Shown one piece after another: positions 35,492 through 44,639 of a stretch of DNA of 64,000 nt (positions are counted from its first letter, which is position 1; each line of letters begins with the position of its first letter). Source of the DNA: Thalassotalea sp. G2M2-11 (GTDB lineage: Bacteria > Pseudomonadota > Gammaproteobacteria > Enterobacterales > Alteromonadaceae); contig NZ_JADNYL010000001.1 in assembly GCF_017168195.1 (NCBI RefSeq), forward strand, positions 806,001 through 870,000, given 5' to 3'. The translations under genes were made by a program, and so were the position numbers. The notes beneath the pieces were generated by a model, which was given only the letters and a program-made list of their open reading frames with translations, searched no databases and had not been told where the DNA came from.

Positions 35492-36733
35492 ATGAAATTA
35501 TTTAAAACTTCACTTATCGCTTTAGCACTTGCTACGGCTTCTTCGGCATCGGCTGACACCATTGCCATCACTAATGCTAAGGTACATACCGTAACCGAGC
35601 AGGGGGTGTTAGATAATGCCACTGTGGTTATTGAAGATGGTGTGATCAGTGCAATTAATCCTGACAGCGTTGATGCAGATACCACCATTGATGCACAAGG
35701 CAAAAACTTAACGCCGGGTTTGATTGGTTCGATGAATCAATTAGGTTTAGTGGAAGTTAGTGCCGTATCAAGAACACGAGATGCGGGTGAGGAGAAAGCA
35801 GATATTACCTTTGATGCTAGTGCAGCATTTAATCCATATTCAACAGTAATTGCTTACAGCCGTAAGGGCGGGATCACGACCAATGTCGTGGTGCCCTATG
35901 GTGGAAGTAAGATGTTTAAGGGCCAAGCATTTGTTGCTGACTTATCGGGTGATTTAGATAGCATTGTCAGTACAAATTCTGCCGTTATTGTTGATCTTGG
36001 CGCTAAAAGTAAAGGCTCAAGAGCGTTTGAAATTCAAAAACTACGCCATAAACTTGAAGATGCACAAAAAGCGTTAGCGAAAGCGGCAGAAAAAGCCAAA
36101 GATGATAAAAAGTCGGAGAAAGAGCCTAAGCGTGATGAAAAAATTATAAATTCATTACTATCGGGTGAAAAGCCGTTAATTGCTTATGCTGAACGAGCAA
36201 CTGATATTATGGCGTTATTGGCATTAAAAAAAGACTTTGAACTTGACTTAGTGATCAGTGGTGCTGGTGATGCTCTTCGTGTCGCTGAACATATCGCAAC
36301 TGCTCAAGTCCCCGTGATTATAGGGACGATAGGTAATTTACCTAGCTTTGATGCCTTGCATAGTTCATTAGAAAGTGCTGCTAAATTGATTGATGCAGGA
36401 GTGAATGTGATCTTTGCTCAAAGTGGTGATACCCATAATTTATATCAATTGCGCTTTGATGCAGGTGTCGCTGTGGCAAATGGTGTCAGTAAAGACAATG
36501 CGTTGGCTGCGGTAACTGCGAATGTTGCTGATGTTTTCAATATTAATGCCGGTCGTATTGCCGTTGGTAAGAAAGCTGATTTAGTACTGTGGAGTGATGA
36601 TCCGTTTGAATTATCCACTAAGGTCGAGAAGATGTGGATTGATGGTGTTGAGAAGTCGACCACCAGTCGACATGATGCATTAAGAGAGCGCTATACAGCT
36701 GAATCAGAGCTGCCTAGAGCTTATACGAAATAA
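35492..36733 (+). CDS. Secreted amidohydrolase paralogue lacking the HxH metal site
   Basis: 413 aa. Signal peptide (1-21, ending SASA). Same fold as its upstream neighbour: C-terminal GRIAVGKKADLVLWSDDPFEL matches. At the HxH position it has GLIGSMNQLGLVEV, with no His, and the upstream gene's LIHNHC is LIAYAERAT here. A Lys/Glu-rich insertion lies at about 190-215. It is probably not a metal hydrolase by itself; a structural or regulatory partner is inferred. The gene pair is tightly linked and ends in a terminator. Confidence 0.82.
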   Translation: MKLFKTSLIALALATASSASADTIAITNAKVHTVTEQGVLDNATVVIEDGVISAINPDSVDADTTIDAQGKNLTPGLIGSMNQLGLVEVSAVSRTRDAGEEKADITFDASAAFNPYSTVIAYSRKGGITTNVVVPYGGSKMFKGQAFVADLSGDLDSIVSTNSAVIVDLGAKSKGSRAFEIQKLRHKLEDAQKALAKAAEKAKDDKKSEKEPKRDEKIINSLLSGEKPLIAYAERATDIMALLALKKDFELDLVISGAGDALRVAEHIATAQVPVIIGTIGNLPSFDALHSSLESAAKLIDAGVNVIFAQSGDTHNLYQLRFDAGVAVANGVSKDNALAAVTANVADVFNINAGRIAVGKKADLVLWSDDPFELSTKVEKMWIDGVEKSTTSRHDALRERYTAESELPRAYTK

Positions 36734-36754
36734 CTTTTGGCAATTTGTGAATCG

Positions 36755-36786
36755 AAAGCCAAGGCAGCAATGTCTTGGCTTTTTTG
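36755..36786 (+). terminator. Intrinsic terminator of the amidohydrolase pair
   Basis: AAAGCCAAG (36755-36763) with CTTGGCTTT (36774-36782), then Ts. Confidence 0.9.
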
Positions 36787-36894
36787 TTATTTGCTCTTCA
36801 ACAAATAAAGTGGTTAACAGTGAATACTTTTATTCTTTCATCCACATTAGCGCTTCGCTAGAATAAAGCAATTGTTGATAAATAAGCACTTGTT

Positions 36895-37791
36895 ATGACC
36901 AGTAAACCACTTATGTCGAATGATTTTGGCACAATACATCAAAAAACGGATGAGCAGGGGAATGCGTTCATTGATATTCTACATGATTGCGCGAGCGCGA
37001 CAGTGTCTTTGTATGGTGGACAAGTATTAAGTTGGCAACCGGCAAATCATCAATCCGTACTTTGGCTTAGTGAACAAGCGCAATATGGCCAAGGTAACGC
37101 TATTCGCGGCGGTATTCCTATTTGTTGGCCATGGTTTGGTCCAAAACTTGATCAACAGGGCAATAATGGCGGTAATCATGGTTTTGCCCGCAATAATCTT
37201 TGGCAGCTAGTTCAGTGTCAAATTGAGGAAAAGCAGGCGGTGTTAACGCTTGAGTTAACGGGTGAAAATTTACATGACTTGTGGCCATCAAAATTTACTT
37301 TATGTCAGCAGTTGTTTATCGGTAAAGAGCTACGCCAAGTGTTAGTGATGGAGAACTTATCTTCGCAACCCGTGCAATATAGCAGTGCCTTACATACTTA
37401 TTTTGCTGTAAGTCACCCGTCAAATGTGCAAGTACCCCAGCTTCACCATGCTGTCTTTGATGATAAATTAAGTCAACTAACAGCACAAAAACAGCCATTA
37501 AACCATTGTGTTGGTCCTATTGATCGAATTTATCATAGTGAGCAAACTCAACAGATTATCGATCAACAATGGCAACGTAAAATCACCATTGCCGCGAGCA
37601 ATTGTCAGCAATGGGTTTTGTGGAATCCTGGTCTTGAAACGGCACAGCAAATGTCTGATGTTCATCAAGGAGGAGAGAATGAGTTTGTCTGCTTAGAAGC
37701 GGCAAATACCAATGAACATATTATTGCGGCTGGTAGTCAGTGTCAGATTGTACAACGCATCTCAGTTGAACACCTATCTAGCATTGATTGA
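36895..37791 (+). CDS. yeaD: D-hexose-6-phosphate mutarotase (YeaD)
   Basis: 298-aa aldose-1-epimerase-like protein that interconverts the anomers of hexose-6-phosphates. GGQVLSWQPANHQSVLWLSEQAQYGQGNAIRGGIPICWPWFGP (about 42-84) and NHGFARNNLW are family signatures; His101 (NHGFAR) and Glu near 270 are the expected catalytic residues. Length as in E. coli YeaD. Single gene, convergent with mutH (13-bp gap). Confidence 0.92.
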   Translation: MTSKPLMSNDFGTIHQKTDEQGNAFIDILHDCASATVSLYGGQVLSWQPANHQSVLWLSEQAQYGQGNAIRGGIPICWPWFGPKLDQQGNNGGNHGFARNNLWQLVQCQIEEKQAVLTLELTGENLHDLWPSKFTLCQQLFIGKELRQVLVMENLSSQPVQYSSALHTYFAVSHPSNVQVPQLHHAVFDDKLSQLTAQKQPLNHCVGPIDRIYHSEQTQQIIDQQWQRKITIAASNCQQWVLWNPGLETAQQMSDVHQGGENEFVCLEAANTNEHIIAAGSQCQIVQRISVEHLSSID

Positions 37792-37804
37792 TGAGCGAGA
37801 GTGC

Positions 37805-38482
37805 TTAATTAAGCCGTAAGTTTTTGGCGAGTAATGCTTGTGTAAAGCTTGTTTTTAGATAAAAGCCGCGTGGCAGGGTTTGAAATGGCTGACCATGTTG
37901 GTTGAAAGCTTGGGTTTTGGCTTGGCTATTAGCGGCTTTAGGTCGTAATTGCAGTGCTTGGCCTATTTTACCGGTAATTTGCTCAACTTCGCCGAGCACT
38001 ATCATATCGGTGAGTTCTTGCCAATCTTGAGCCAGTGTTTGTTCTTCTTCAGGGCTTGGTTGCCATAAAAATGGCGTACAGACCACGCGTTGTGCGATGG
38101 GGATCTCTCGTTCAGAAATAACTGGCACCCAAAGTACCTGTTTGAGTTTATTCCTGATATGACTGTTATGCCAAGTTGTCCCAATTAATCCAGTTAATGG
38201 CGCGACACAAACAAAAGTGGTTTCTAGTGGTTTACCATAGCGATCAATGGGTAAGGATTTAAGTTCGATACCTAAATGGGGGAAATCTGGCTCGGGTTTG
38301 GAACCTGCACTTGCTCCTAGTGCCTGTTCAAGCAGTAATCCAATCCAGCCTTTTTCTTTTTGCAAGTTTGACGGTACTTTTATCCCTTGTCTGTTGGCAA
38401 TTTCGCTGAGCGATAGACCAGCTAAGGCATGCGCCCTTTTTATTAGTTCTGCTTCACTGGTTGGGATATTAAGAGTTGCCAT
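37805..38482 (-). CDS. mutH: DNA mismatch repair endonuclease MutH
   Basis: 225 aa (E. coli 229). Nicks the unmethylated strand at hemimethylated GATC after MutS/MutL activation. The active site is intact: Asp66, Glu73 and Lys75 in [33 protein letters not shown] and [11 protein letters not shown] follow the family. The ATG at 38482 is preferred to a TTG at 38533, because the family N-terminus aligns there. Its presence implies Dam methylation. Divergent from rppH. Confidence 0.95.
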   Translation of the reverse strand: MATLNIPTSEAELIKRAHALAGLSLSEIANRQGIKVPSNLQKEKGWIGLLLEQALGASAGSKPEPDFPHLGIELKSLPIDRYGKPLETTFVCVAPLTGLIGTTWHNSHIRNKLKQVLWVPVISEREIPIAQRVVCTPFLWQPSPEEEQTLAQDWQELTDMIVLGEVEQITGKIGQALQLRPKAANSQAKTQAFNQHGQPFQTLPRGFYLKTSFTQALLAKNLRLN

Positions 38483-38646
38483 GCCATTGTTACTAAAGTT
38501 AAAAGTTGTATTATCTTGCTTGCTCTTTGCCAATACAAGTTTAATTGTTTATTGCGTTTTTTATCGATTGAAATCACAGTTTTTATTTGCTCAGCGCGCG
38601 AGATTATGGAAGAATCAAACTATAGTTAAATTTATTGGGAAGTCCT

Positions 38647-39153
38647 GTGATAGATGCCGAAGGCTATCGAGCTAATGTCGGCATAGTCATAATCAATGAC
38701 AGGGGACAAGTTTTTTGGGCAAGACGCTACGGTCAGCACTCTTGGCAATACCCTCAAGGAGGGGTTGATGAGGGTGAAACACCAGAGCAAACCATGTATC
38801 GGGAACTGTACGAGGAAGTAGGGTTAAAACCTGAGCATGTGAAATTAATTGCTTCCACAAAACATTGGCTAAGGTACAAATTACCAAAACGATTGATCAG
38901 ACATGACAGTAAGCCTGTTTGTATTGGGCAAAAACAAAAGTGGTTTTTGTTAAAATTGACAGCAAAAGAATCAGCAGTTGACCTGTTACATTCTGGTCAC
39001 CCTGAGTTTGATGATTGGCGTTGGGTGAGTTATTGGTATCCTGTTAGGCAAGTTGTCTCTTTTAAGCGTGAGGTTTATCGTAAAGTGATGAAGGAATTTA
39101 TCACATACAGTTTACCTAATCATCGCCATGATCGCCGAAAACGTCGTAATTGA
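38647..39153 (+). CDS. rppH: RNA pyrophosphohydrolase RppH
   Basis: 168-aa Nudix enzyme that removes pyrophosphate from 5'-triphosphate RNA, triggering RNase E decay. The Nudix box [23 protein letters not shown] (about 37-59) is complete. The N-terminus [21 protein letters not shown] aligns with E. coli, which sets the GTG start at 38647, with GGGAAG upstream. A terminator follows, so ptsP is separate here. Confidence 0.96.
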   Translation: MIDAEGYRANVGIVIINDRGQVFWARRYGQHSWQYPQGGVDEGETPEQTMYRELYEEVGLKPEHVKLIASTKHWLRYKLPKRLIRHDSKPVCIGQKQKWFLLKLTAKESAVDLLHSGHPEFDDWRWVSYWYPVRQVVSFKREVYRKVMKEFITYSLPNHRHDRRKRRN

Positions 39154-39190
39154 TTATTACTGTGTTAACCTAAGTTGTAAACGCAATATT

Positions 39191-39228
39191 AAATAGCTCA
39201 CTGTACTAACCGTGGGCTATTTTTTTTC
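39191..39228 (+). terminator. Intrinsic terminator of rppH
   Basis: AAATAGCTCAC (39191-39201) with GTGGGCTATTT (39212-39222), one G-U, then Ts. Confidence 0.9.
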
Positions 39229-39301
39229 ATAAATTGGGCTGTTGATATTTTCTTATCAGCGCCAGTGATTGGCTAATTTTCAACTAGGAAAAAAGTTAGC
39301 C

Positions 39302-39359
39302 ACAACCTTTCGGGTTGTTTTAAAAATCTTTGTGTTGTTTCATAAATTATTTGAAACAA
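39302..39359. repeat. Two further hairpins upstream of ptsP
   Basis: ACAACC/GGTTGT (39302-39318) followed by TTT, and TTGTTTCA/TGAAACAA (39335-39359). A TGGCTAA/TTAGCCA stem lies just before (about 39275-39301). They could end a short RNA or mark an operator. No ORF is visible in 39229-39489. Confidence 0.4.
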
Positions 39360-39489
39360 TTAACGAGTCAATGAAGTGCATCGATTATCACGCTCAAGTG
39401 TCAGCGAATGTTAAGATGAAAGATTCATCGTTCCCAAGCTAAATTAATCATGTTTGTTGGCGAATTAAGCTAAGTATTAAAGGAGTGTT

Positions 39490-41766
39490 ATGTTAACCAA
39501 ATTACGACGTATTGCTTTAGAGTTCAGTCAAGGTAATGAACTCGATGTTGCTCTACGCCGTATTGTGACACAAATTAAACAGGTAATGAAAACTGATTGT
39601 TGCTCTGTGTATCTAGCGGATCATCAAAAACAGCATTTCGTACTTGTAGCGTCTGATGGCTTGGCTGCAAGTTCTCTTGGTCAAACAACCGTTGGCTTTA
39701 CTGAAGGATTAGTCGGGTTAGTCGGGCAACGTGAAGAACCTCTTAATATAGCTAACGCTAAACTACACTCTCATTTTGTTCATGCACCTGAAGTGGAAGA
39801 AGATGAATTTAATGCGTTTCTTGGCACGCCGATTATTCACCAACGCAAAGTGTTAGGTGTGCTAACCATTCAACAAAAACAGGCACGTTTTTTTACTGAA
39901 AATGAAGAAGCATTTATTGTCACTTTAGCTGCGCAAATAGCAACGTCTATGGCTCATTCTGAAGCCAATGCTTTGATTGTTCAAAATCAAGGACAACACC
40001 AGTGGTCAACCGCTATTCAAGGAGTATCAGGCTCATCTGGTGTAGCAATGGCACCATTGATGGTGGTACATCCCAATGTTGATTTAGCCGATATCGCTTT
40101 ACGTAAATCCAATGAAGTCACCTTACAACAGCAGCGTTTTACTAACGCCGTGACCAGCACACATCATGACTTTTCGCGCATGGCGAGTCAGCTTAAGGAG
40201 ATCATTAGCGATCAAAGTCTTGATATTTTTGAGTTTTATAAACAATTGCTGGATAAAGCTAATTTAGGCAAAGAAATTAGCGAGAAAATTGCGCAGGGTT
40301 GGATGGCAGAAAGTGCTTTAAAACTTGTCATAGATAATTATGTGTTGCAATTTGAAGGGTTGGATGATGAATACTTAAGAGAGCGTGCATCGGACATTAA
40401 AGATCTCGGTAATCGGTTGTTATTTAATCTACAAGCGCAGAGTATTGGTGAGCGACAAACGCCCGATAGCTTTATTTTACTTGCCGATGAAGTGACAGCA
40501 TCTATGGTAGCTGAGTATCAGCATCAAGGCTTACAAGGTATAGTGTCTGTTCGTGGTTCAAGTAATTCTCATGCGGCTATTTTAGCTCGTGCATTGGCAA
40601 TTCCCGCTGTCATGGGGGTTGAACGGGCAGCACTGAGTAAAGTGGATCAATTGTTGTGCATTATTGATGGTTATAGTGGCGAATTGTTTGTTGATCCCAG
40701 TGAAGCGCTTATCCATGAATATCAGCATCTCATTGCCGAAGAGAGTGCCTTAACAGAAAAAGTACGCGCTGTTGCGCAATTGCCGGCACAAACGCTTGAT
40801 GGCCACGAGATTGAGTGTTTATTAAATGCAGGTTTATCGTCAGGTTTTGAGCATTCAAAAAGCGCAGGTGCCAATGGTATCGGTTTATATCGTACCGAAA
40901 TTCCTTTTATGCACCGTAGTTGTTTTCCCTCAGAGCTTGAACAAAAAGTATTGTATCGCCAGGTGTTAGAAGCTTTTTCAGAAAGTACTGTTACTATGCG
41001 TACTCTTGATGTTGGCGGTGATAAATCGTTACCGTATTTTCCAATCCTAGAAGATAACCCGTTTCTTGGTTGGCGTGGTATACGAATTACCTTAGATCAC
41101 CCCGAGATATTCTTATTACAAATTAGGGCGATGATGCGCGCTAATCTTGGTTTAGGTAATTTAGAAATTATGTTGCCGATGATTTCTAATTTAGATGAAG
41201 TCAATGATGCTATTCGATTGATAAATCAGGCATACTATGAACTCTCATCGGAATTAATTTTCGAACAAGGGCAAACATTAGTTCGGCCAAAAATCGGTAT
41301 CATGATTGAAGTGCCGAGTGTGCTCTTTCAACTGGAAGAGTTGGCGAGCAAAGTTGATTTCTTCTCGGTAGGTAGTAATGATTTAACTCAATATTTGTTG
41401 GCAGTCGATCGTAATAATTCGCGGGTAGCGAGTCTTTATAGTTCTTATCACCCGGCAGTATTAAGAGCGTTAAATGTCATAGCGAAGCAAGCAAGACAGT
41501 TTAATGTGCCATTAAGTTTGTGTGGTGAATTGGCCAGTGAACCTGCAGGCGCTTTATTATTGCTGGCAATGGGCTATGATAAGTTAAGTATGAACCCACA
41601 TAATATAGCTCGAATTAAGTGGGTGATTCGTCATATTGAAATGACCAACGCGCAAAAAATATTACAACGCGTATTAACATTTTCCAATGCCAAACAGGTC
41701 CATAACTTTTTAAATGAACAATTAGAATTACTTGGGTTAGGAGGCTTTGTTAGAGCCGGAATGTAG
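39490..41766 (+). CDS. ptsP: Phosphoenolpyruvate-protein phosphotransferase PtsP (EI-Ntr)
   Basis: 758 aa. First enzyme of the nitrogen phosphotransferase system; autophosphorylates from PEP and passes the phosphate to NPr. N-terminal GAF sensor (about 15-160), enzyme I swivelling domain with phospho-His361 in RGSSNSHAAILARA, then the PEP-binding barrel (about 430-740, with GANGIGLYRTEIPFM, MIEVPSVLFQLEEL and the active-site Cys in LSLCGELAS). Full length. AAAGGAG precedes the ATG. Followed by the TauE-type gene after 19 bp. Confidence 0.96.
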   Translation: MLTKLRRIALEFSQGNELDVALRRIVTQIKQVMKTDCCSVYLADHQKQHFVLVASDGLAASSLGQTTVGFTEGLVGLVGQREEPLNIANAKLHSHFVHAPEVEEDEFNAFLGTPIIHQRKVLGVLTIQQKQARFFTENEEAFIVTLAAQIATSMAHSEANALIVQNQGQHQWSTAIQGVSGSSGVAMAPLMVVHPNVDLADIALRKSNEVTLQQQRFTNAVTSTHHDFSRMASQLKEIISDQSLDIFEFYKQLLDKANLGKEISEKIAQGWMAESALKLVIDNYVLQFEGLDDEYLRERASDIKDLGNRLLFNLQAQSIGERQTPDSFILLADEVTASMVAEYQHQGLQGIVSVRGSSNSHAAILARALAIPAVMGVERAALSKVDQLLCIIDGYSGELFVDPSEALIHEYQHLIAEESALTEKVRAVAQLPAQTLDGHEIECLLNAGLSSGFEHSKSAGANGIGLYRTEIPFMHRSCFPSELEQKVLYRQVLEAFSESTVTMRTLDVGGDKSLPYFPILEDNPFLGWRGIRITLDHPEIFLLQIRAMMRANLGLGNLEIMLPMISNLDEVNDAIRLINQAYYELSSELIFEQGQTLVRPKIGIMIEVPSVLFQLEELASKVDFFSVGSNDLTQYLLAVDRNNSRVASLYSSYHPAVLRALNVIAKQARQFNVPLSLCGELASEPAGALLLLAMGYDKLSMNPHNIARIKWVIRHIEMTNAQKILQRVLTFSNAKQVHNFLNEQLELLGLGGFVRAGM

Positions 41767-41785
41767 TAATTTTTAGGGATTTTTC

Positions 41786-42580
41786 ATGTTTTTTACCGTA
41801 TTTTTATCCTGTGCTTTTTTAGGTTGTATTGCTGGTTTCCTTGCGGGATTACTGGGCATTGGTGGTGGCTTAGTTATCGTACCTGCGCTGGTGTATTTGC
41901 TACCCAGTTTAGGTTTTGCTGGTGAAAGCTTAATGCCGATTGCCATTGCCACCTCTTTAGCATCTATCGTATTTACTGCGGCATCTGCAACTTTCGCCCA
42001 TCATAAAAATAATAATATTCCTTGGGATATTGCCAAACAATTGATGATAATGATCGCGGTTGGTGCCTTGCTTGGTGCCTATGTGGCTGATACTTTATCG
42101 AACGAATTGTTAACCTATATTTTTGCCACTGCGGTGACAATTTTAGCAAGTTATATGCTGCTTTCTATCCGTACGGTGAAAACTAAACCTATGCCCAACG
42201 GTTGGGTGATTAAATCTGTTGGTTTTAGTACTGGAGCAATCGCTAGTATTATGGGGATTGCTGGCGGCGCTATTTTAGTGCCTATTTTGACATACTACTC
42301 AATGTCAATTCGTCACGCCATTGGTACGGCAACCGTATGTGGCTTTGTTGTGGCAATTTTTGGTGCAATTGGCTTTATTATTACGGGGTTAGATCATCCG
42401 CAGTTACCTGAATGGAGCTTAGGTTATATTTATTTACCTGCGCTATTAGGGATCATATTAACCAGCTCATTATTCGCTCCTTATGGGGTCAAAATGGCGG
42501 AAAAATTGCCAGTGCGATACTTAAAACGTTTGTTCTCGGGTTTTTTAATTTTAGTCGCAATAAAAATGGCATTTCAATAG
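41786..42580 (+). CDS. TauE/SafE family permease
   Basis: 264 aa with eight transmembrane helices and the two repeated glycine motifs of the family, FLAGLLGIGGGLVIVPAL (about 19-36) and GAIASIMGIAGGAILVPIL (about 151-169). Members export sulfite or organosulfonates; the substrate here is unknown. It probably shares the ptsP transcript. In several gammaproteobacteria lgt follows at this place; here thyA comes next. Confidence 0.9.
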   Translation: MFFTVFLSCAFLGCIAGFLAGLLGIGGGLVIVPALVYLLPSLGFAGESLMPIAIATSLASIVFTAASATFAHHKNNNIPWDIAKQLMIMIAVGALLGAYVADTLSNELLTYIFATAVTILASYMLLSIRTVKTKPMPNGWVIKSVGFSTGAIASIMGIAGGAILVPILTYYSMSIRHAIGTATVCGFVVAIFGAIGFIITGLDHPQLPEWSLGYIYLPALLGIILTSSLFAPYGVKMAEKLPVRYLKRLFSGFLILVAIKMAFQ

Positions 42581-42680
42581 ATAAAATTCCTTCGACTGCC
42601 GTAGCAATTAACCGATAAATTCTGCATAATTTATTGGTGATATTTTCTCTTCGATTCCATTAACTTTTTAGGATAAATGA

Positions 42681-43514
42681 ATGAAAGCTTATTTAGATTT
42701 AATGCGCCATATTTATGAAAATGGCGTTGAAAAGTCAGATCGCACCGGTACTGGTACTAAAAGTATTTTTGGCTACCAAATGCGTTTTGATTTAGCCAAG
42801 GGCTTTCCACTTGTCACCACGAAAAAATGTCACTTAAAGTCGATTATTCATGAATTGTTGTGGTTTATTAAGGGCGAATCAAATATTGCCTATTTAAAAG
42901 AGCATGGGGTAAAAATTTGGGATGACTGGGCGACCGAAGACGGTGAACTTGGTCCTGTTTACGGTGTGCAATGGCGTAACTGGCCTGCCGCTAATGGTGA
43001 GACTATTGATCAACTGGCGGGTCTGATCCACGATTTAAAAACTAATCCAGATTCTCGCCGTCATATCATAACGGCTTGGAATCCTGCGTTACTTCCTGAT
43101 ACGTCAATCAGTCCAAATGAAAATGCAGCACTAGGTAAACAGGCTTTACCGCCGTGTCATACGCTATTTCAGTTTTATGTGCTAGATGGCAAACTCTCTT
43201 GTCAGTTGTATCAACGCAGTGCTGATATTTTCCTTGGTGTTCCTTTTAATATTGCCAGCTATGCCTTGTTTACTATGATGATTGCTCAGGTGTGTGATTT
43301 AAAACTGGGAGATTTTGTTCATACTTTTGGTGACGCACACTTGTATCTTAATCATATGGAGCAAGTACAAGAGCAGTTATCACGTGAACCATTGCCTTTG
43401 CCTACCATGAAAATTAATCCAGCGGTTGATAGTATTTTTGATTTTAAATTTGATGATTTCGAATTAGTCGATTATCAGGCACATCCGCATATTAAAGCGC
43501 CGATATCAGTGTAA
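42681..43514 (+). CDS. thyA: Thymidylate synthase
   Basis: 277 aa. Converts dUMP to dTMP with methylenetetrahydrofolate. Catalytic Cys159 in [23 protein letters not shown] and the [11 protein letters not shown] arginine motif are present; [17 protein letters not shown] binds dUMP. A short insertion before the catalytic Cys (about 137-155) relative to E. coli (264 aa) also occurs in other marine gammaproteobacteria. GGAT upstream. The usual neighbour lgt is absent. Confidence 0.97.
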   Translation: MKAYLDLMRHIYENGVEKSDRTGTGTKSIFGYQMRFDLAKGFPLVTTKKCHLKSIIHELLWFIKGESNIAYLKEHGVKIWDDWATEDGELGPVYGVQWRNWPAANGETIDQLAGLIHDLKTNPDSRRHIITAWNPALLPDTSISPNENAALGKQALPPCHTLFQFYVLDGKLSCQLYQRSADIFLGVPFNIASYALFTMMIAQVCDLKLGDFVHTFGDAHLYLNHMEQVQEQLSREPLPLPTMKINPAVDSIFDFKFDDFELVDYQAHPHIKAPISV

Positions 43515-43529
43515 ATTTGGTTTTTTGTA

Positions 43530-43598
43530 ACTCCCCTTGTTATCAAGCGTGACCACAGTGTTGTCACGTGTTTAAGCAAAGGGGAGTGTTGGCTTAAA
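43530..43598. repeat. Nested hairpin between convergent thyA and lipoprotein genes
   Basis: ACTCCCCTT (43530-43538) with AAGGGGAGT (43579-43587); inner CGTGAC (43548-43553) with GTCACG (43563-43568). TTTAAGC/GCTTAAA (about 43570-43598) is an alternative pairing. No long T-run. Probable two-way terminator. Confidence 0.55.
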
Positions 43599-44205
43599 TT
43601 TTATTTTGGTAATGATGGATCACTTTTTTATATAAGTTGGAATCAGCGAATTTGAGCTTAACTGCTTGATAAAGATGAATGTTTCCGGCTAATTTTACTT
43701 TATCGGCAATGATCAACTCAGGTTTATCATTGTCAAATTTAGACAGCCAATGATCTGTTTTATTCACAGTAATATCTCCTGATATTACTGTTTCTTTCGC
43801 TATATTGATGCTTCCAGAAGTAGTGATAATACTGCCTGATACTTGGGTTTGTTGCTGGATATCAATATTGCCATTAATGGTTGAGATATTTCCCTTTATT
43901 TTGGCTTTTTCCCCAATATCAATATTACCGTTAATGGTTTCTAATGATTGGGCTTCGCTCAGCTCGGCAAGTTTTATATTACCATTTACCACTTCTATTT
44001 GCTGAGCGCTTGCATTAACAGCCAAAGATACATTGCCATTGACAGTAGAAAGCGATCCAGCTGTTTTATTATTATTCACATCAATATTACCAATGGTGGT
44101 GCTAACACTTTCGCCTCGTTGGACGTTGTGGTTGGCAATACTACACGCAGTAAGTGTTGTTGCAAGTAAAGTTGCTGTCATTAATGTCTTTGCTGATATG
44201 GGCAT
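43594..44205 (-). CDS. Lipoprotein with repeated NGN(I/V) strands
   Basis: 203 aa. Signal peptide with lipobox LTAC (Cys21 from the ATG at 44205). The body repeats a short unit of the type T(I/V)NGN(I/V) about every 18-20 residues (IGNIDV, VNGNVSL, VNGNIKL, INGNIDI, INGNIDI, SGSINI), which suggests a small parallel beta-helix like adhesin-type DUF4097 or bactofilin-like proteins. Function unknown. The ATG is chosen over a TTG 51 bp upstream, since the signal peptide begins there. Confidence 0.65.
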   Translation of the reverse strand: MPISAKTLMTATLLATTLTACSIANHNVQRGESVSTTIGNIDVNNNKTAGSLSTVNGNVSLAVNASAQQIEVVNGNIKLAELSEAQSLETINGNIDIGEKAKIKGNISTINGNIDIQQQTQVSGSIITTSGSINIAKETVISGDITVNKTDHWLSKFDNDKPELIIADKVKLAGNIHLYQAVKLKFADSNLYKKVIHHYQNKI

Positions 44206-44385
44206 ATTTATACTTATTTTTGTGAAGGTTTGTAATGCTAGCAACTTTTTTGCCAAAAGTTAACTTATTGATATATAGCTTTTTATTTAAATTGGAAATA
44301 ACTCATTCTGTGTGTTTTACACTTTGTTAGGGAATATTCTCAACAAATAGTGAAAAATAAAACCGGTGCATGCGCTTCGATTAGT

Positions 44386-44631
44386 TTAGCCATGCATACG
44401 GATAAATTTAGCGAGTAACTGGTCTTCGGTTTCTACATGATCGGGATCTTTTTTGATGCAATCAATTGGGCAAACAGACATACAAGTGGGCTTGTCATAA
44501 TGGCCAATACATTCGGTACACTTGTCAGGGTCTATTTGATAAATTTCTTCACCGAGTGTGATCGCTTGATTAGGGCACTCAGGATCACACATATCACAAT
44601 TAATGCACGCCGCTTCTATTATCAATGCCAT
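44386..44631 (-). CDS. yfhL: YfhL-type 2[4Fe-4S] ferredoxin
   Basis: 81 aa. Two 4Fe-4S sites: CINCDMCDPECPN near the N-terminus and CTECIGHYDKPTCMSVCPID, with the extended spacing typical of YfhL/FdxA-type Allochromatium ferredoxins. Small acidic electron carrier. It lies 8 bp downstream of trhP in the same direction. Coexpression suggests it may supply electrons for tRNA hydroxylation or Fe-S work; this is inferred. Confidence 0.92.
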   Translation of the reverse strand: MALIIEAACINCDMCDPECPNQAITLGEEIYQIDPDKCTECIGHYDKPTCMSVCPIDCIKKDPDHVETEDQLLAKFIRMHG

Positions 44632-44639
44632 ATGAATGC

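Noticed and set aside
39229-39489. Small RNA gene upstream of ptsP
   Set aside because: Hairpins are visible, but there is no good promoter and the T-run is short; recorded only as inverted repeats.
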